Origin: Prostheceraeus crozeri
Taxonomy: Eukaryota > Platyhelminthes > Polycladida > Euryleptidae
Assembly: GCA_907163375.1 (NCBI GenBank)
Contig: CAJQUW010011581.1
Span: 20,001-84,000 of the forward strand
DNA length: 64,000 nt
Direction: 5' to 3'
Translations under genes and position numbers: made by a program
Notes under the pieces: model-generated
Told to the model about the DNA's origin: nothing
The model's input: the letters and a program-made list of their open reading frames with translations, nothing else
The model's database searches: none
Shown: one piece after another, positions 1 to 13,131 of the stretch
Numbering within the stretch: the stretch's first letter is position 1
How the letters are laid out: every line of letters begins with the position of its first letter

Positions 1-1980
1 TAATAGTATTTGCACTTGGGATAAAATGCATCTAAATAATGTTTTGCGATTTTATTACCATTCATTCACCAGCAGCTCTCCAAAAGTATAGGACTACTTG
101 ATAGTTATTGTCACTGTTATTAGGCTCGTGAAGAACGATTGCAGGTGAATTGGACAGACCGATCGTTCGCATGTAGGCACATCACCATGCCGCATGTCTC
201 TGATTGACTGATTGGTCTGAACTACATGTGTTCCTGGTCCATCTTTCACTTGAAATCGATAGATGATTCGACTAGCAGTTCTATCTGCTTTGGCGACCGT
301 CGCTTTTATATACTGAAGAATGCACGATAACTCAGAAAGCTACACGGAATTGAATACGGCATCATGCATTGCGGCCAGTTCCAGCACAAATTGAGTGGAA
401 GATAGCTTGTTAGCCAATCCTTGAAAAATTGTCTTTCACTGCCTGAGCGAATGCCATCACAGCATTCCATGGAATGTGCAACGACTAGTACTTATTTTAA
501 GCTGCTCTCAGGTTAGAGGAAAAATGTGTTAGGATGAGGATAGATTCAGCAATTAAGGCCTATTGAAAAGTTAGATAGCGAAATCAAGGGCTAGAAGTAT
601 ATGATTTGGTAAATCGTTTATGAAGATAACTTGAGCGGCGAAATAAAAAGAAACACATGTCTGAATGTGAATTTTTCAATGGGTAAATAGTATAGCTCAA
701 AATATTCCTTTGTCAGATAATGAAGGATCAAAGTAGGTGGTAGGGCGCCGCCGCGCCCCGGCCTCACTGCACCCCTTCTAGTAAGTCAGCGCATGCGGAT
801 CTTATGATGTACTAGGTGGAAAGGAAATGGATGACTTCGAGTTCCGGTTTCCCACCCAGAAGATGTGGTGTTTGAAATGTGGAATGAGTGCAGCATGTTA
901 TGCTTTTAACGTAATTGAAAGTAATTTGATGATTTGCATTGAAAACACAATGCATGCATAAATTTCCATAATTTCGTATTAATTCGGATTTTTCTTGACC
1001 GATTCGATCCGAAGTTTATTTTCGCAACTTCAACCGTATACCCGCAAGAGTTGTTTCTCCTTCAGGAATGAAGGCCGCAAGCGCAAATGAAACATTTCAC
1101 GCTAGTGGCGGATACAACAGACAGCAGTAGAATTTCGCAGTCTCATCGTCGACACAGCAATGCTGATGAAAAGCAATGATTACTAAGCGACCGAGTCACC
1201 GAGGGGACAGGTGGAGGTGAAGTTAGCGATTATGTGCACATTGGCGGTGGGCGGAGGGGAACCAATAAAAAGCGAAATATGTTGACGTTAGTCGTGGTCA
1301 ATGATCTCATATCTGATATTGACGTAATGTGCTGGTCATGTCCATCCGAGAGTGAGAAAGAGAGAGAGAGAGAGAGAGATAGAAAGCCTTCTCATTTCAT
1401 TTATCTATGCTAGAAGCTGCCAAAGAAGATTGATTCGGATCATATTATCGGTTGAATTTCATTCGATTTCCTCCGTAAGACCAATGGATAGAGCACATTA
1501 CATGCTTCATTGTGCTAGCTTATTAATTAAAGTCCAAAGCCCAAAGCTACTGTCAGTTCGACCATTTGTCAGCTACCATTTGTTTCGGCTTGCAGATTTC
1601 TGATCTTACTTTCATTTTCAAGCAGTTATATGTATTTTTCCCTATCACCATCACCTCAAGCTTGCCCTCGCTGATCTACCAAGAACTTAGTTAAAGGCGA
1701 TGAGCCAATAGCCATTTCTTATCACGAGTTGTCGCAACACAAATCTTTTTAGGTATTGTACAGTCAACAGCGAGAGTTAATACATAATGGAAAGTTTCAT
1801 GAAGTTCATTTACATCGATATCAGAGTTCATCAACATATCCCAGTCGATTTCAGATAATCATCTTCTCAGATTATTCAGGTTACAATGCATTTAATCGTA
1901 AATTCGGCGTGATGCACAATGTACTCGCACAACCAGAGTAGGGTACTGTATTGCTTGATATGGGATCAGCACTGATTGTG
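1..1980. other. No gene recognised; AG microsatellite
   Basis: I see no convincing coding sequence in this stretch. Open frames are short and resemble no family I recognise. The only clear structure is a short AG-rich simple repeat at about 1351-1380. There is a GC-rich patch near 745-775. It is probably intronic or intergenic DNA. Confidence 0.5.
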
Positions 1981-1989
1981 ACTTAGTCC

Positions 1990-4110
1990 GAATTACCAAT
2001 CGGAACACTGGATTTCACATTCTCAGTCAGATATATGACTTTTAAATTTGAGATATAACAATGCGGTCAAGAATACTCTCACCTCTTGTAGGCCTCGCGA
2101 CAATAATTTCAGATCGAGGAAATTACAAATATCTTCTACATTTAAACGATTAAAATCCCCGAGAACAATCAAAACTTTCAAGTAAAAGTTTGTCATTAAA
2201 ATGTGCGATGGATTTGCGAATTTCATTCGTTCTGACAAGAGAGATATTACGAGATGTTTAGACAAAGCATAATCATGCTAAAACTTATCAGTTTCAAAAC
2301 CACAAATTCTATTTCTTCAATCAAAAGCTGATGAACTATAGAACGATAAATAACTCTGTCATATATAAGCAGCAACTCCGCCACCTTTTTGAATCAAACG
2401 GTCAGATCGGACCAACACGTAGCCAAGTATACTAATAGTTTTCAAATCAACATCATCGTTCAACCAATACTCGGTTACACAAATTACATTAGGTATGGCC
2501 GCTAATATCGTCGAAGAATTTCTATTGAATTTTCCGAAAAGAGAGCGAATATTAGCAAGAAAAATTCTCGTGTAAGATAAATTGCTTTTAGTAAAAATCA
2601 GTCTCGAAAATGCTGTGCCCTATCTGATACAGATGACAGGTCATCAAGGAAAACAATTTTACCATGTCGAATAATCGATTTTTTACTTTCACTGTTGATT
2701 ACTCTGAGTTCCTCAAGCAATATTCTGTCACATTTTTGCCGCTCTCTTGCTGAATCAGGATTTATGTAGACACCTTTGTATCCATCATAACGCATCAGTT
2801 GTTAAGATTTGTACAGAAATCCGCTGCGCGCTTGGACATTTTGCTCTTAACAAACGATTTATTTTGCCCAATCGATTTACTTCTTTAGTATATAGTTCCT
2901 TCTTTTCGAGAACCTAGACAACTGTTCACAAAGAAAATTCTTCAAAGACAAAAGTTCTCGTCGATGATTATATTTGCGAGATTTCTGGTGATTCATCCTT
3001 CCACGGGCATAGTAGTATTCATTCTCAACTTGCTATGCCTAGGAAGGGTGAATCACCTGAAAGCTCGCTCGCAAATAAAATGATCGACGATAACGTTTGT
3101 CTTAGAGGAATTTTCTTTGGGAATTATTTGCTTCTTTGATGAGTGAGAAAACATCTTGCGAAGTACTAGATATACTTTGTACATTTCTCAGATCATAGTT
3201 ACAATGTTACAATCTTAAGATTCAGCTAGTCTAGAAATAACGAGATATTTCCTTTTGGCTCGTCTCAATTCAAGCTCATTCATAATGCTGTTTTGAATTA
3301 ATAATTTAGTTGATCTTGAGGTGAATAGTGACTAGCAAGTTCTGCAGCTGCCTTGAGTATTTGCATGCTGAGCCTTGTTTGTATTCGTCCTGTTCCTTTT
3401 TAATCACGTCCAGTTGCGATTCAAATTTATCAATTCGACTTCATAAATGTTGAATACACAGAATTAGATTGTTTAATCGTATCACTTTGCTAGAAGTGCA
3501 AACTGATTCAAACAGATGGCACATGCAGGAACTTAATAAGTGGGCAAAAAGAAATTTTTAATACCTTACAGAGATAGGAAAAATAGTCGTGCGTCGCTTG
3601 CGGATTGCTCTGAATTCCTTCAAAATGCTCCGATCGCCACGACTCCTTCAGATTCGAAGAATTCAGATCGTTGCGCAAAATTTTTCTCGATAATGTTAGG
3701 CCCTCCGATCATTTTAAAAAAAAGTTAGCAGGCGCATGAAAAAAAGTTCACAAACTTCCCTGAAGAACTTGACATCGTCTGTGTCTCTTTGCTGTGTGAT
3801 CCGGTTGATAACGGTCACTGAAACTTTACACAATTTGGCGTGTTTAATGATGAACTGGCTGCTCATTGTTCGATTGCTGTGGTATTTAGTCAGGAGATTG
3901 TGCCATTTCATTTACGTTACATGTTCCAATGCTTCCCTTCTCGTCAAACGGAAGAAGAGACGACTGGTCTAATTCTGTGGTTGAATATTATCCTCAATGC
4001 GGTTGATTTGTACAGTGAAAGAGATAATGTCATCTTCTGCACTCTGCGTCAGTTGTTTTGCATCCTCTAATGTGCAACGCGTATTCTTTCTCGATGGTGT
4101 AACCATGGAC
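1990..4110 (-). mobile_element. Decayed APE-type LINE (ORF1 relic plus endonuclease domain)
   Basis: On the minus strand, about 2600-1990 translates to pieces of an apurinic-endonuclease domain. The opening LANIRSL-like segment is near 2560-2540, VLVRSDR near 2415-2400, and VLGDFNRLNVEDICNFLDL near 2170-2100; GDFN is the diagnostic motif. Upstream on the same strand (2795-2598) is a basic segment beginning VYINPDSARERQ, like the C-terminus of LINE ORF1 proteins, which bind RNA. Further upstream, to about 4100, there are short in-frame coiled-coil-like segments plausibly from ORF1, in several frames with many stops. No reverse transcriptase is visible, so the insert is partial. The clade is not resolved. 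The 5' limit and the ORF1 assignment are the weakest parts of the call. Confidence 0.45.
2927..3123. repeat. Hairpin (foldback/MITE-like) element
   Basis: The sequence from about 2927 to 3011 is repeated in inverted orientation at about 3030-3123, with a short spacer of roughly 20 bp. Matching landmarks are GTGATTCA/TGAATCAC, ATTTGCGAG/CTCGCAAAT and GGCATAG/CTATGCC. The arms are imperfect, roughly 80% identical by eye. It lies inside the LINE relic, so it is either a later small non-autonomous insertion or a local inverted duplication. No target-site duplication was identified. Confidence 0.6.
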
Positions 4111-4599
4111 AATAGATGTTAAACAATCACAATAACCGTTGTCTAATAATGAAGATTAAGGAATCACGTGAAACGGAAACGTCACAGCACACGTGCAAAA
4201 AATCAGTAATATGAAATATTTCGGCGAAAGTTTGGTTTAGCTTGATTGCAATAACATCTTATGGAGAGAAAGCATCTTATCATTATGCAGACACTACAGA
4301 TATCTGTCACAGATACACCACGTAACATCGAAAAGTTTCTACCATAGAAAGCTACAGTTTTCACTCTTTATTCTCTGATTGACATAGCGCCACACAATGG
4401 CAGCGCAGACCGCATGATGATCGCTCATTCTATGTCCATTGTTGTCTCTTTACACATCACATTGATAATCTCTCATTCTTTAAACCACAATCTGACAGAT
4501 GACAGACCCAGAGAGTCGGTGAGCAAAAGGAAAAAATAGAAGACAATGTACAGATATTTGCAGACTTTGCATAGATATTTCACATGAATTGAAGATTAA

Positions 4600-7449
4600 T
4601 GTAATCTTCAGATAAGCTTCAGCTTCAGCAACGTAAGAGGACTGAGGTCCAATTACGACGACATCAACATCTTCCTGCAAGGTAAGTCACCAGATCTTCT
4701 AGCCCTGTCGGAAACCAGGTTAGATCCCAGTGTGTCATCAAGCGACGTTACTCCTGATGGATACATATTTCACCGGATGGATAAAGCACCTTGTCATGGT
4801 CTTGGAGTCTATGCCAAGACAAGCCTTCCCTTGAGAAGGCTTTGTAGCTCAGAGGATCCAAGGCATGAGTATCTTGCCTTCATTGCGCCGTTACAGAAAA
4901 CCACTCTTCTTCTATTTTTCCTATACCGCTCTCCATCAACTAATGCGGATATTTTCAATGTTCTTTCTGACAAGATCGATTCTCTTCTACAAGAGTATCC
5001 CAGCGCTGAAGTTGCCGTTTTTGGTGACTTCGACGTGCACAATGTTGACTGGCTTGTGCACTCACGCACCACCGATCTCTCCGGTCAGGCAGCCGAGGAT
5101 TTTGCTGTCTCTCACAACCTTAGTCAAATTGTCACTTGTCCTACCAGAGTGCCTGACCGAGCTGGGGATACTGGATATCTCCTTGACCTGTTTCTCACCT
5201 CAAATCCAACTCGTTTTTCACACAAGGTTACTTCTCCCCTCGGCACGTCTGATCACTGTGTTATCACAGTTTCTGGCAAACAAGTTTGCTCCACACCGTC
5301 TGCACCCTTCCATAGAACAGTTTATCAATTCTCCAAAGCAGACTGGTGTAGCTTCCGCACTTTTCTTAGTCAAGTTCAAGCTGAGAATTTGATTCTGAGT
5401 GAGAACGTCCACAAGTCGGCACAAGAACTGACAGAGTGGCTTCAGATAGGGATGTTGGCCTACATCCCTCACCGTACTTTCCAAATGAAGCCTCACTCAC
5501 AACCTTGGTTTACACCAGAATGTGCAGCTGCAAGTTGCCAGCGTGACCACTTTTTCCATAATTATAAGCGTGACAGTAGCGCTGGCAATCTTGAATTGTA
5601 CAAAACCGCACGTAGACATTGCAAGGAAACCATACATCAGGCCAAAAGCCGTTACGCTTTGTATGTACGGAAATCCATTGCTACCCAAAAGCTTGGCTCT
5701 AAGGACTTCTGGAGGATTTACAACAGTGTCACCAATAGGAACAAATCCTCCATCCCAGCACTCCGTCATGCCGAAGTCAGTACTTCTATGGCGACAACCT
5801 CAGCAGACAAAGCCGAGCTTCTTTGCAAAGAGTTTGCGAAGAATTCGTCATTAGACGATGGAGGTAGAATTCCACCTCCAATTCCCATGCGCACTGATGA
5901 GACAGTTAGTCCTCCTTCAGTCACAGTCCGAAACGTCAAAAAGATCATCGCCGGTCTCGATAGCTCTAAGTCTAGTGGACCAGACGGCATCCCGGTTTCG
6001 GTCTTCAAGCATCTCTCACCTGAGCTTTCTCCACTTTTATCTAAACTGTTCAGTAGATGTGTATCCACCGGTGAGTTTCCCTCTTGCTGGAAAGTAGCTT
6101 CCGTGGTTCCAGTTCCAAAGAAAGGTTCTGACTCATCTCTTCCATCTAGTTACCGTCCTATCAGCCTGCTTCCAATTGCTGGCAAGATTTTTGAAGCAGT
6201 GATTAACCAACACATTGTTAACTTCCTTGAAACTCAGAACCTTCTATCAGAAGAACAGTATGGCTTCAGGCACTCTCGATCAACTGCAGATCTTCTTTCA
6301 TATGTCACTGAACATGTGAGTCGTGTCCTTGACAGACAAGGTGAGACGAGATCAGTTGCCTTGGATATTTCCAAGGCATTCGATAAAGTCTGGCATCAGG
6401 GACTCCTTATGAAGCTAAAGTCCTATGGAGTTGCTGATCAACTACACAAACTTATTCTCTCTTTCCTTAGTGACCGGCAGATATCTGTCGTCTTAGATGG
6501 CCAAAAGTCTTCCACCAAGTTTGTCAATGCAGGAGTTCCTCAAGGGTCAATTTTGGGACCCACTCTTTTTCTGCTGTACATCAACGACCTCCCAGACTGC
6601 CTAGTGAGTAAATTGGTGATGTATGCAGATGACACAACACTCTTCAATTCCAATGAGCGACTCGCTAAAAACGCTCAGCAACGTCAGCAGTTATGCAACG
6701 TTCTTAATGAAGACTTACGCAGGGTCTCAGAATGGGGCGCCAATTGGCTTGTTTCCTTCAATCCTTCAAAAACTCAGAGTATTCTGCACTCACGACTTAA
6801 AGGAGATGATGATCATAGCATTAAGATGTCAGATAATAGGATCAGAGAACAAGATTCCATCTCCTTCCTTGGATTGGCGGTTACGAAAGACTTGTCATGG
6901 AAACCGTACATCCAATCCATTAGCAAGCAGGCAGCTCAACGCATTGGTAGTCTCTATCGTGCTAGCAGCTATCTTCCCCCACAGACTATCTGCTATCTTT
7001 ACAAGTCCACTATTCGTCCTCTGATGGAGTATTGTTGTCATCTGTGGGCAGGCGCCCCACAAACGCATCTTAACCTCCTTGAACGGGTTGAGAAACGTGT
7101 CAAGAATCTCATGGGTGAAAATCTTGCTAGCAAGTTGCAGCCGCTCTCCGTCAGACGGGATGTTGCTTCACTCAGTCTCTTCTACAGGTACTATTTCGGT
7201 AGAAGCAGCTCTGCAGTAAATGAGTGCGTACCCAAACCTAAGATCTTCTCCAGAAGCACACGCAGAGCTAATGCACTCACATGCTATAATGTGAGCTTAG
7301 AACGCGCACGTACTGTGAGTCGCTCGAAAAGCTTTTTTGTTCGCACGGCACAGCTTTGGAATCAGCTTCCCCAGACCATTTTCCCTGACCAATACAATCT
7401 TGATACTTTCAAGAGGCGTGCGAATAGGTTTCTGATGGGGGCAGCTTAA
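4600..7449 (+). CDS. LINE ORF2: AP endonuclease plus reverse transcriptase
   Basis: The enzyme nicks target DNA and reverse-transcribes the LINE RNA at the nick. The frame is open from about 4600. A valine codon at 4732 is sometimes taken as a start, but the N-terminal endonuclease motif NVRGLRS (4630-4650) and the LALSETRLD motif (about 4700-4725) lie upstream in the same frame, so no true start is present. Endonuclease motifs continue with [10 protein letters not shown] (about 5023) and LGTSDHC (about 5240). Reverse transcriptase motifs include SSGPDGIP (about 5970), YRPISLLP (about 6150), [10 protein letters not shown] (about 6530) and the catalytic YADD (6622-6633). A C-terminal CR1-like region with EYCCHLWAG follows. 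The frame has no internal stop, which is notable for a truncated copy and implies a young insertion. Confidence 0.9.
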   Translation, partial: CNLQISFSFSNVRGLRSNYDDINIFLQGKSPDLLALSETRLDPSVSSSDVTPDGYIFHRMDKAPCHGLGVYAKTSLPLRRLCSSEDPRHEYLAFIAPLQKTTLLLFFLYRSPSTNADIFNVLSDKIDSLLQEYPSAEVAVFGDFDVHNVDWLVHSRTTDLSGQAAEDFAVSHNLSQIVTCPTRVPDRAGDTGYLLDLFLTSNPTRFSHKVTSPLGTSDHCVITVSGKQVCSTPSAPFHRTVYQFSKADWCSFRTFLSQVQAENLILSENVHKSAQELTEWLQIGMLAYIPHRTFQMKPHSQPWFTPECAAASCQRDHFFHNYKRDSSAGNLELYKTARRHCKETIHQAKSRYALYVRKSIATQKLGSKDFWRIYNSVTNRNKSSIPALRHAEVSTSMATTSADKAELLCKEFAKNSSLDDGGRIPPPIPMRTDETVSPPSVTVRNVKKIIAGLDSSKSSGPDGIPVSVFKHLSPELSPLLSKLFSRCVSTGEFPSCWKVASVVPVPKKGSDSSLPSSYRPISLLPIAGKIFEAVINQHIVNFLETQNLLSEEQYGFRHSRSTADLLSYVTEHVSRVLDRQGETRSVALDISKAFDKVWHQGLLMKLKSYGVADQLHKLILSFLSDRQISVVLDGQKSSTKFVNAGVPQGSILGPTLFLLYINDLPDCLVSKLVMYADDTTLFNSNERLAKNAQQRQQLCNVLNEDLRRVSEWGANWLVSFNPSKTQSILHSRLKGDDDHSIKMSDNRIREQDSISFLGLAVTKDLSWKPYIQSISKQAAQRIGSLYRASSYLPPQTICYLYKSTIRPLMEYCCHLWAGAPQTHLNLLERVEKRVKNLMGENLASKLQPLSVRRDVASLSLFYRYYFGRSSSAVNECVPKPKIFSRSTRRANALTCYNVSLERARTVSRSKSFFVRTAQLWNQLPQTIFPDQYNLDTFKRRANRFLMGAA

Positions 7450-7521
7450 TCAGATTAGAAGATATGTTTTTTTTCTTTTATTTATTTAAAGTAATACAAT
7501 TTATTAGTTTTTCATTGAGTA

Positions 7522-7561
7522 ACCCCTAGCTTCGTTCATGGCTCATAGCTGTGCTAGGGGT
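7522..7561 (+). other. 3'-UTR stem-loop of the LINE
   Basis: The LINE tail contains ACCCCTAGC pairing with GCTAGGGGT around a loop of about 22 nt, just before the A-rich end. The same hairpin is present in the second copy near 40949-40988. In several LINE groups a 3' hairpin is recognised by the element's reverse transcriptase, and that role is inferred here. Confidence 0.7.
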
Positions 7562-7879
7562 GAAAATTCAGTAAAAAAAAAAAATCCATAACACAGAATG
7601 TCGGAGAAAACAGACATCAGAGAGATTAAGTCAAGAAAATCTCCCAAAATGTCTCAATGACGAATGTCTTCATATAGTTGATGATACGCGAAAAGGAAGA
7701 AATTGCCAAAGAAAATATCTCCTAAATCTTGTATGAATCAAGATTCCAAGAATATGCAAGAAAATGCATGAATCCGAACTGATTCAACAACTGGAAAAAA
7801 TAATTCTTCAGGGATAAATTTGGAAACACTTTAAATTGATTATCCTGAATACTTCTAAGGTCTAGAGGATATTATAAAC

Positions 7880-8790
7880 TATGAAAAATTGCAGCAAATA
7901 GCAAAGGCCCCAAGATGGAGCCGTGGGCACTCCACTGCTGACATATTTCCATGGCGTCAAAATGCCATTTACAGATACACGTTGACAGCGGTCGGATAAA
8001 AGGCTCTTGACAATGTCAATGGCGTGTGAATTAGTATTGAAAAAGGTACTATGGCTGTTGAGCTAAGTTAGATGACTCTTTCTTAAAGTCCACTGCAAGC
8101 ACTTGACAGAAGTTCAATGAGCTCGCAGCAAGATACTGAAGCACTGTCAAGCGAATAGCCACTAGCACATTGGTGCAGCCATCAAAGGCGTTCGGAACAA
8201 AGCCAAATTGTCTTGGATCAAAATTTCCCTTCAACTCGGGAAGCAGCAGACGATATTGAATGATTCTTTCCAATATCTTACTTACTTAGAAAAGGCAGGA
8301 TGGAGATGGATCGAAAGTCTGTATTGGACTTTGCCTTTCGGAATAGGGATGATATTGGATTTCTTCCAAGCGTCAGGAAAGGTGGAAAATTTTAGACACA
8401 AGTATTTTATACATAAGTAGAACGGTAAGAGTGGTAAAAAATTCCCGAAACACCGTCCGGTCCTGTGGAATTTGATTTGCTTTGATTAATCAGCGTAATC
8501 AATTCGGCTTCAGAAACAAATATGGTAACACGACTTTCATCTCTAGGTGAAAGAGACTGGTGCATGGAAATGTCTGATGGTGAAAAGAATGATTGAAATT
8601 CATTATTGATGTCGATAGCTTGCTTATCATCTATCTTCCTGTTCTGACATTTTCTTTTAACTTGAGAGTTGATGCTCTTCCAATAATCGGCAGTTGAACT
8701 GGATGACAGACCAGCCAGACAGCGCTTCTTGTATTTGCAAGATTTTCTTATGTATCTCTCTCGAAGACAGCGGTATCTGATCCTCAACTA
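7880..8790 (-). mobile_element. Degenerate LINE reverse-transcriptase fragment
   Basis: Minus-strand translations give, in order from 8787 downwards, a pre-RT segment ending in NQSKSNSTGPDGVSG (about 8500-8455). This is the conserved SxGPDGI motif of LINE reverse transcriptases. Next comes MERIIQYRLLLPEL...QFGFVPN (about 8273-8190), the finger-domain motif, then a relic of the VPQGSILGP motif near 7940-7910. Several frames and stops are involved, so it is an old pseudogene. It is a different family from the plus-strand LINE just upstream. Endonuclease and tail are not visible. Confidence 0.7.
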
Positions 8791-8799
8791 TGTTTATTT

Positions 8800-11700
8800 A
8801 TACATGTGGATTAATTCAATTTCCTTAGGTATAATCTCATGATTCACTAAAGTTAAGTTTTTGATTTTTATGTGAATAATATTGTGGACCCATTTACGTG
8901 TGTATCTTAAAGCAAATAATGATCATTGTTTTTCATGATGACATGTTTTTCTTTCAACATCAGGCAATTTGTGACATGACAAGCGTCAGAAAATATTTCT
9001 TGCTATCAAGACTGGTCTTAAAGTAATAGATGCTTCCATCAAAGTTAACTAAAAACACTTCTCCGAAATAATCAATTACTCAAAGGATTTGTGAAATATT
9101 ATTCCTCTGTATTGATAGCCAATTTCTAGGTCATTTCTCTAAAACAGTGAAAATTACACATCCCACTCGTGGTGCTAGGTGGCAACAAGATCAGTTCATT
9201 TAATGAAATCGAAACTGCTATAACATTGGTCAGGTAATTAATATTGAATCTTAGCTCTATGCCTAAATAGGTCTACTCTATGATCCGGATCACTTGTATT
9301 GAAATCTTTAAATTCGAAAACGGATTCCTCTAGACATGTGACTCAGATGCAGCCGCCAAGAAATAGGCGATGGCTTTCGGTGATGAACGTCCAGTACCGA
9401 AGAAAAGAGTTCATCAAAGACTTGGGAAGATCTCCAATGCATACATCAATTTTCCAATCCTTTGGACGATGCGGGTATTTCAGTTCAAGCACGATTGCAA
9501 ATAGCCCAATCTCATCACTGCGGCTACAGTGAAGCCAGGCTTCAAGCAATCTCTATCGCAGATATCGGAAACATGATGAACAGCGACACAGCACAAATAT
9601 CCGCTACCGGGGGGGGGGGGGTGAAGAGAATTCAGAGCGCTTAGCGTGGCTTAAGGGAGATGACAGACCTCGCACTGTTAAGTCACGATGCATGAGGCAA
9701 AGCTTGTGCAAAGGCGGATTGCATATCTATCACACAACGATTGCATCTTTATGGTAATCGAGGATGAGCAGGATCTGTTTACTTGTGGGAATCGAAAAAG
9801 GCAAAGATTGATGTACAGGATTTGTTTACATGTGCGGATCGCAAAAAGCATACTGTATTTATTGAACGGATGAACTTAATGATTGGATGAGTTTACATGT
9901 GGGAAACGTAACATGTTCATGATGTCTGACGTATCTGATGACATTCTTTCCAGACATGTAATTACCTACTGATTATTTTGTCAACCATTATGTGTGGGAC
10001 CCCGCTCGTCTGTGTTTGAATGGTCAGATTAGGGGTTGAAGCACAACTAGACGAGTACCTGCTGATGACTGACGGACTGCAGCATTATGTTTTATATCCC
10101 TTAATCGGTAGCTGAAGTAGTGGTCGAGGTATTGTATTTCAAATCATATGATTGTGGATGAAGACAAATGAAGAAGAAATGAAGAAATGTTGGATTCCAC
10201 GAAGTATTATAGGCGGATTAAGAAACTGGCGATAACAAATTCAAGTGAGGAAATTGTATTTTCCATTTGTAGTCTTAGGTATAGTGTGCATAGTTCGATT
10301 GCGTTCAGTGTAGTAGAGTGTCATTGTAGTTCTATTGTTCACTTCCATTATCCACTTTCTACTTGTCCACTATTACCATTATCCACCAAATGTATCCTCA
10401 GATAAAGTGTAGCATTAGTTCACTTGTAATCGGTGTAGTAGTATCATTGTATTTCTATGTTTTACCTCCACTTTTCCCATTTTTATCCATATGTCTCCTG
10501 TTGTTCTATAATATCCATTTTTAATTTCCATAACCTATGATTACCATTGTCCTATTCTATTTCCACCACCAGCATCTTTAGTCGGTACAGTATATTATAC
10601 GTCTGTGTCTGTCTTGAACGTGTAGGCGGCAGTGTTTGGAATCTATGGTGTTAGTATATTAAGAGTAAGAATGAGTAGTGTTGCAAGTCTTAAGATTTCC
10701 ATTTTTACCAGTTATTGGGCCAAAGCTAATCAGTTTCAATTCGTTGGCACGAGAAAGCTCCATTGAGTCTTTTTAAGAACTGATTAATTCAATGGTTGCA
10801 ACAGCATTGCATTTGTACACAATGCTTGTTTTGTAAAGACCTTTGTTACAAGACCTTAGGCCAAGTTTTATAAATAAAGTATAGAATAATAGTACACTTG
10901 CTTTTACAATTTAATTGATAAAGAAAGGGCAAATGTGAACAAATGTAAAAACATGGCCGAGGTTTTCATTTTCCGACAGATGGCTAAAGAAAAACGACTG
11001 GGGTAATGGCATGATGGAACCCTCAGCAGCACCAAGCTTTGAACGTCTGCCAGGAGAAGCCACATGGCTGAGGCAAAGGGTCAACATGGACATAAAGGGA
11101 ACGCGGTTGCAATCCTTGAGGCTTGACTTTCATTGACTTGCGCACACTTGTGAATTCAACAGTGTAAATGATCTTAATCTGCAGTGCATTGGCACAGTTA
11201 CCTACTCGTATTTAGTAAAAAAGATTGCTATTCATCGCCGATTCCAATAGCATGCCACGTTACTTTCCTCACAGCTAAAAAATTTGTTTCATACGAGGAA
11301 AATAGAAAATCGATATGCGTCTGAAACGAATGGTTGCAAATTGCTGCTTCCTCCAGGAATTCGTGTTCGAAAATTTCGGAATTCATCGTAGCCTATATGA
11401 TGTGAACTAATGTACAATTATTAGGCTTCTTAGAGGGCATGTCCGATTCGCACTGCGCAGGACTGTGCTGCTTGGAGAAGCACAATCCGCCCACACGGGA
11501 ATCGGCATGACATATCGTCCGACCTCCAAACCTGAGGAAACAAAGACTCAAAATCGGGCATTGAGTAAGTAATGACTGAAATGAGCTAACGAATGACCAC
11601 AAATTGAGGGCGGAGAGTTGGCATCAGAGTTGCGTTTCTGGGATGCTTGGTTGTCAGCCATCGTAAACATTTGTTATTTTAAGTGTTCTAGGCCTAAATT

Positions 11701-12186
11701 CAGGCTTGCCAATTGTAATCGACGTTCTTTCCCATTGCCATGGGTTTCCCATTAACTACTACCAAGCCTGCTTACATTTGTGTCGCACCCTTCTCTTTTC
11801 TCTATTTGGAGAGCATTTATCGATTTCTACATTTTCGACATCTGTTTTCGTCTATTCCTAATATACCGGCAGTTTCCGACAATTTACTTTATAGATCATG
11901 AAGCCGCACGTGATTACCTTAAAGCGCGATTTGGCCTACCTCCAACAGCATTGCGCACTTAAAGAATGCGCTATTACATATGCTTTTGAATAATCAGCAA
12001 ATGAACTTCAATACGAAAAAACAATCACATTAAAAAAGATTGTTTATTAGCAAATTAAAAACCCTAACACGAGAAACGAATGTGGATTTTCTATGATCTA
12101 AATAATCTCATAGGCTAATGTGTGTTTCTTTCTTGTATTAGTACAGGCAATTATAATATCCTATTAATATGATGTTGCTATATGCC
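8800..12186. other. No gene recognised
   Basis: Only short unconvincing frames are present. A run of G residues lies at about 9609-9620. Three loosely similar short segments around GTTTACATGTGNGAATCG occur near 9780, 9825 and 9890. No RNA gene or recognisable transposon was seen. If the DAZAP2-like gene continues to the left, this would be intron. Confidence 0.45.
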
Positions 12187-12194
12187 ATGTATAG

Positions 12195-12369
12195 TAGAGA
12201 TGTGCAACAACTATGAATTGAAACCCGAAGCCGACCACCACATTTATAAAGCACAAAAGCACATTTATAGGTTTCTGGGTATCATAAATTTACAACCTGA
12301 AAACAAACCCGAAATAAATTCGTAAATCCGAACACGAATCCGAATTCGAGTAGGGTTCGCACATCTCTA
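12195..12369. repeat. hAT-type MITE
   Basis: The element begins TAGAGATGTGC and ends GCACATCTCTA, giving about 11 bp of perfect terminal inverted repeat. Eight bases on each side, ATGTATAG (12187-12194) and ATGTAGAA (12370-12377), look like a partly decayed 8-bp target duplication, as hAT elements make. It is about 175 bp long with no coding capacity, so it would be non-autonomous. Confidence 0.55.
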
Positions 12370-12678
12370 ATGTAGAACGGTCTAAGTCTCTCTTGTCTCT
12401 GAACACATGACATGCCATTGACAGTATACAGTCATGGAAAAAATATAGTACCCGGTGAAAAAATGAAAACTCAAGACTTGTTCCTGCGTCACTTTCACAT
12501 ACCTGTTATTACTCCGATAAATGAACATCATGATAGTGATAAAAGTACAATATTGACAATATTAAAATCTTGTGATGCCTCCGTCAGCACGTATGAGTTC
12601 TTTCACACGATCAGTCATAGAATAAATTAGGGATTTCCGATAACTTCGTACTTCCATGAGTTCTCTCCAAATATATTC

Positions 12679-12847
12679 TTAAGTTGCAAAAAGTTCGTCA
12701 CTGTTAGACGGATTTTCATACTCCCTTTGCAATTTCAGTTCCATTCCACACCACACATTTTCGATAGGGTTCATATCAGGGCTGTAAGGAGTCAAGGATG
12801 TTGATATCATTTTGTTGGAGAAATGTTCGCGTTCGAAGGGCAGTATA
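12679..12847 (-). pseudogene. Tc1 transposase, C-terminal part
   Basis: The minus strand encodes YSPDMNPIENVW, which contains the third catalytic residue (E) of the Tc1 DDE triad in its usual NPIENVW setting. A short helical tail follows. The reading frame changes just before this motif, so this part was already damaged independently of the Polinton insertion. It joins functionally to the N-terminal part at 37400-38134 on the far side of the Polinton. Confidence 0.85.
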
Positions 12848-13131
12848 AGTAGTAAGTAAAACTCCACTTCTGGATAGCGCAAGATGGCCGCCGTCGCTGA
12901 CGTCCCCCCCTCTGGAACGGCAGAGTGTCGTGGTCGGCCGCCGTGGTGCTTTGAGTCTGACTCCCCCCCTCTGGAACGACAGAGTGTCGTGGTGTGCCGG
13001 CCAAGTGCGTCCGCCAGGTTCGCTGACGTCCCCCCCCTCTGGCCGGCCGTCGTATAGCGCGCGGTGATGTGCTGTCCAGGTTGGCGTGGTGTGCCGGCCA
13101 GGTTGGGAGGGTGGACTGTTGTAGCTCACCT
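12848..13131 (+). repeat. Polinton left terminal inverted repeat (unique part)
   Basis: This matches, in inverted orientation, 37101-37388. It is GC-rich, unlike the rest of the window. It contains C-runs and repeated short blocks such as GAACGACAGAGTGTCGTGG, which recur in variant form. It begins AGTAGTAAG directly after the AGTATA duplication. Confidence 0.95.

Larger units (their letters stand above)
4600..7584 (+). mobile_element. 5'-truncated non-LTR retrotransposon (LINE), copy 1
   Basis: This is one long open frame with endonuclease and reverse transcriptase, followed by a 3' UTR of about 130 bp and a terminal A-run at 7573-7584. It is truncated at the 5' end: the frame opens within the endonuclease domain, with no ORF1 and no start codon. 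The 3' UTR carries a stem-loop (7522-7561). A second copy at 40142-41013 differs at only a handful of positions over about 860 bp, so the family moved recently. Domain content and sequence style fit the Jockey/CR1 group, but the exact clade needs a tree. No clear target-site duplication was seen. Confidence 0.9.

Noticed and set aside
9605-9622. G-run as a possible G-quadruplex or switch signal
   Set aside because: It is a single short homopolymer with no further G-tracts or gene context.
11393-11602. Possible last exon of the DAZAP2-like gene on the minus strand (acceptor TTTCCTCAG)
   Set aside because: None of its three frames shows the expected Pro-run and GGYTIW-like end.
10187-12630. 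Several 60-72-codon frames considered as small genes
   Set aside because: Length and composition are as expected by chance in AT-rich DNA, with no domain, splice or promoter support.
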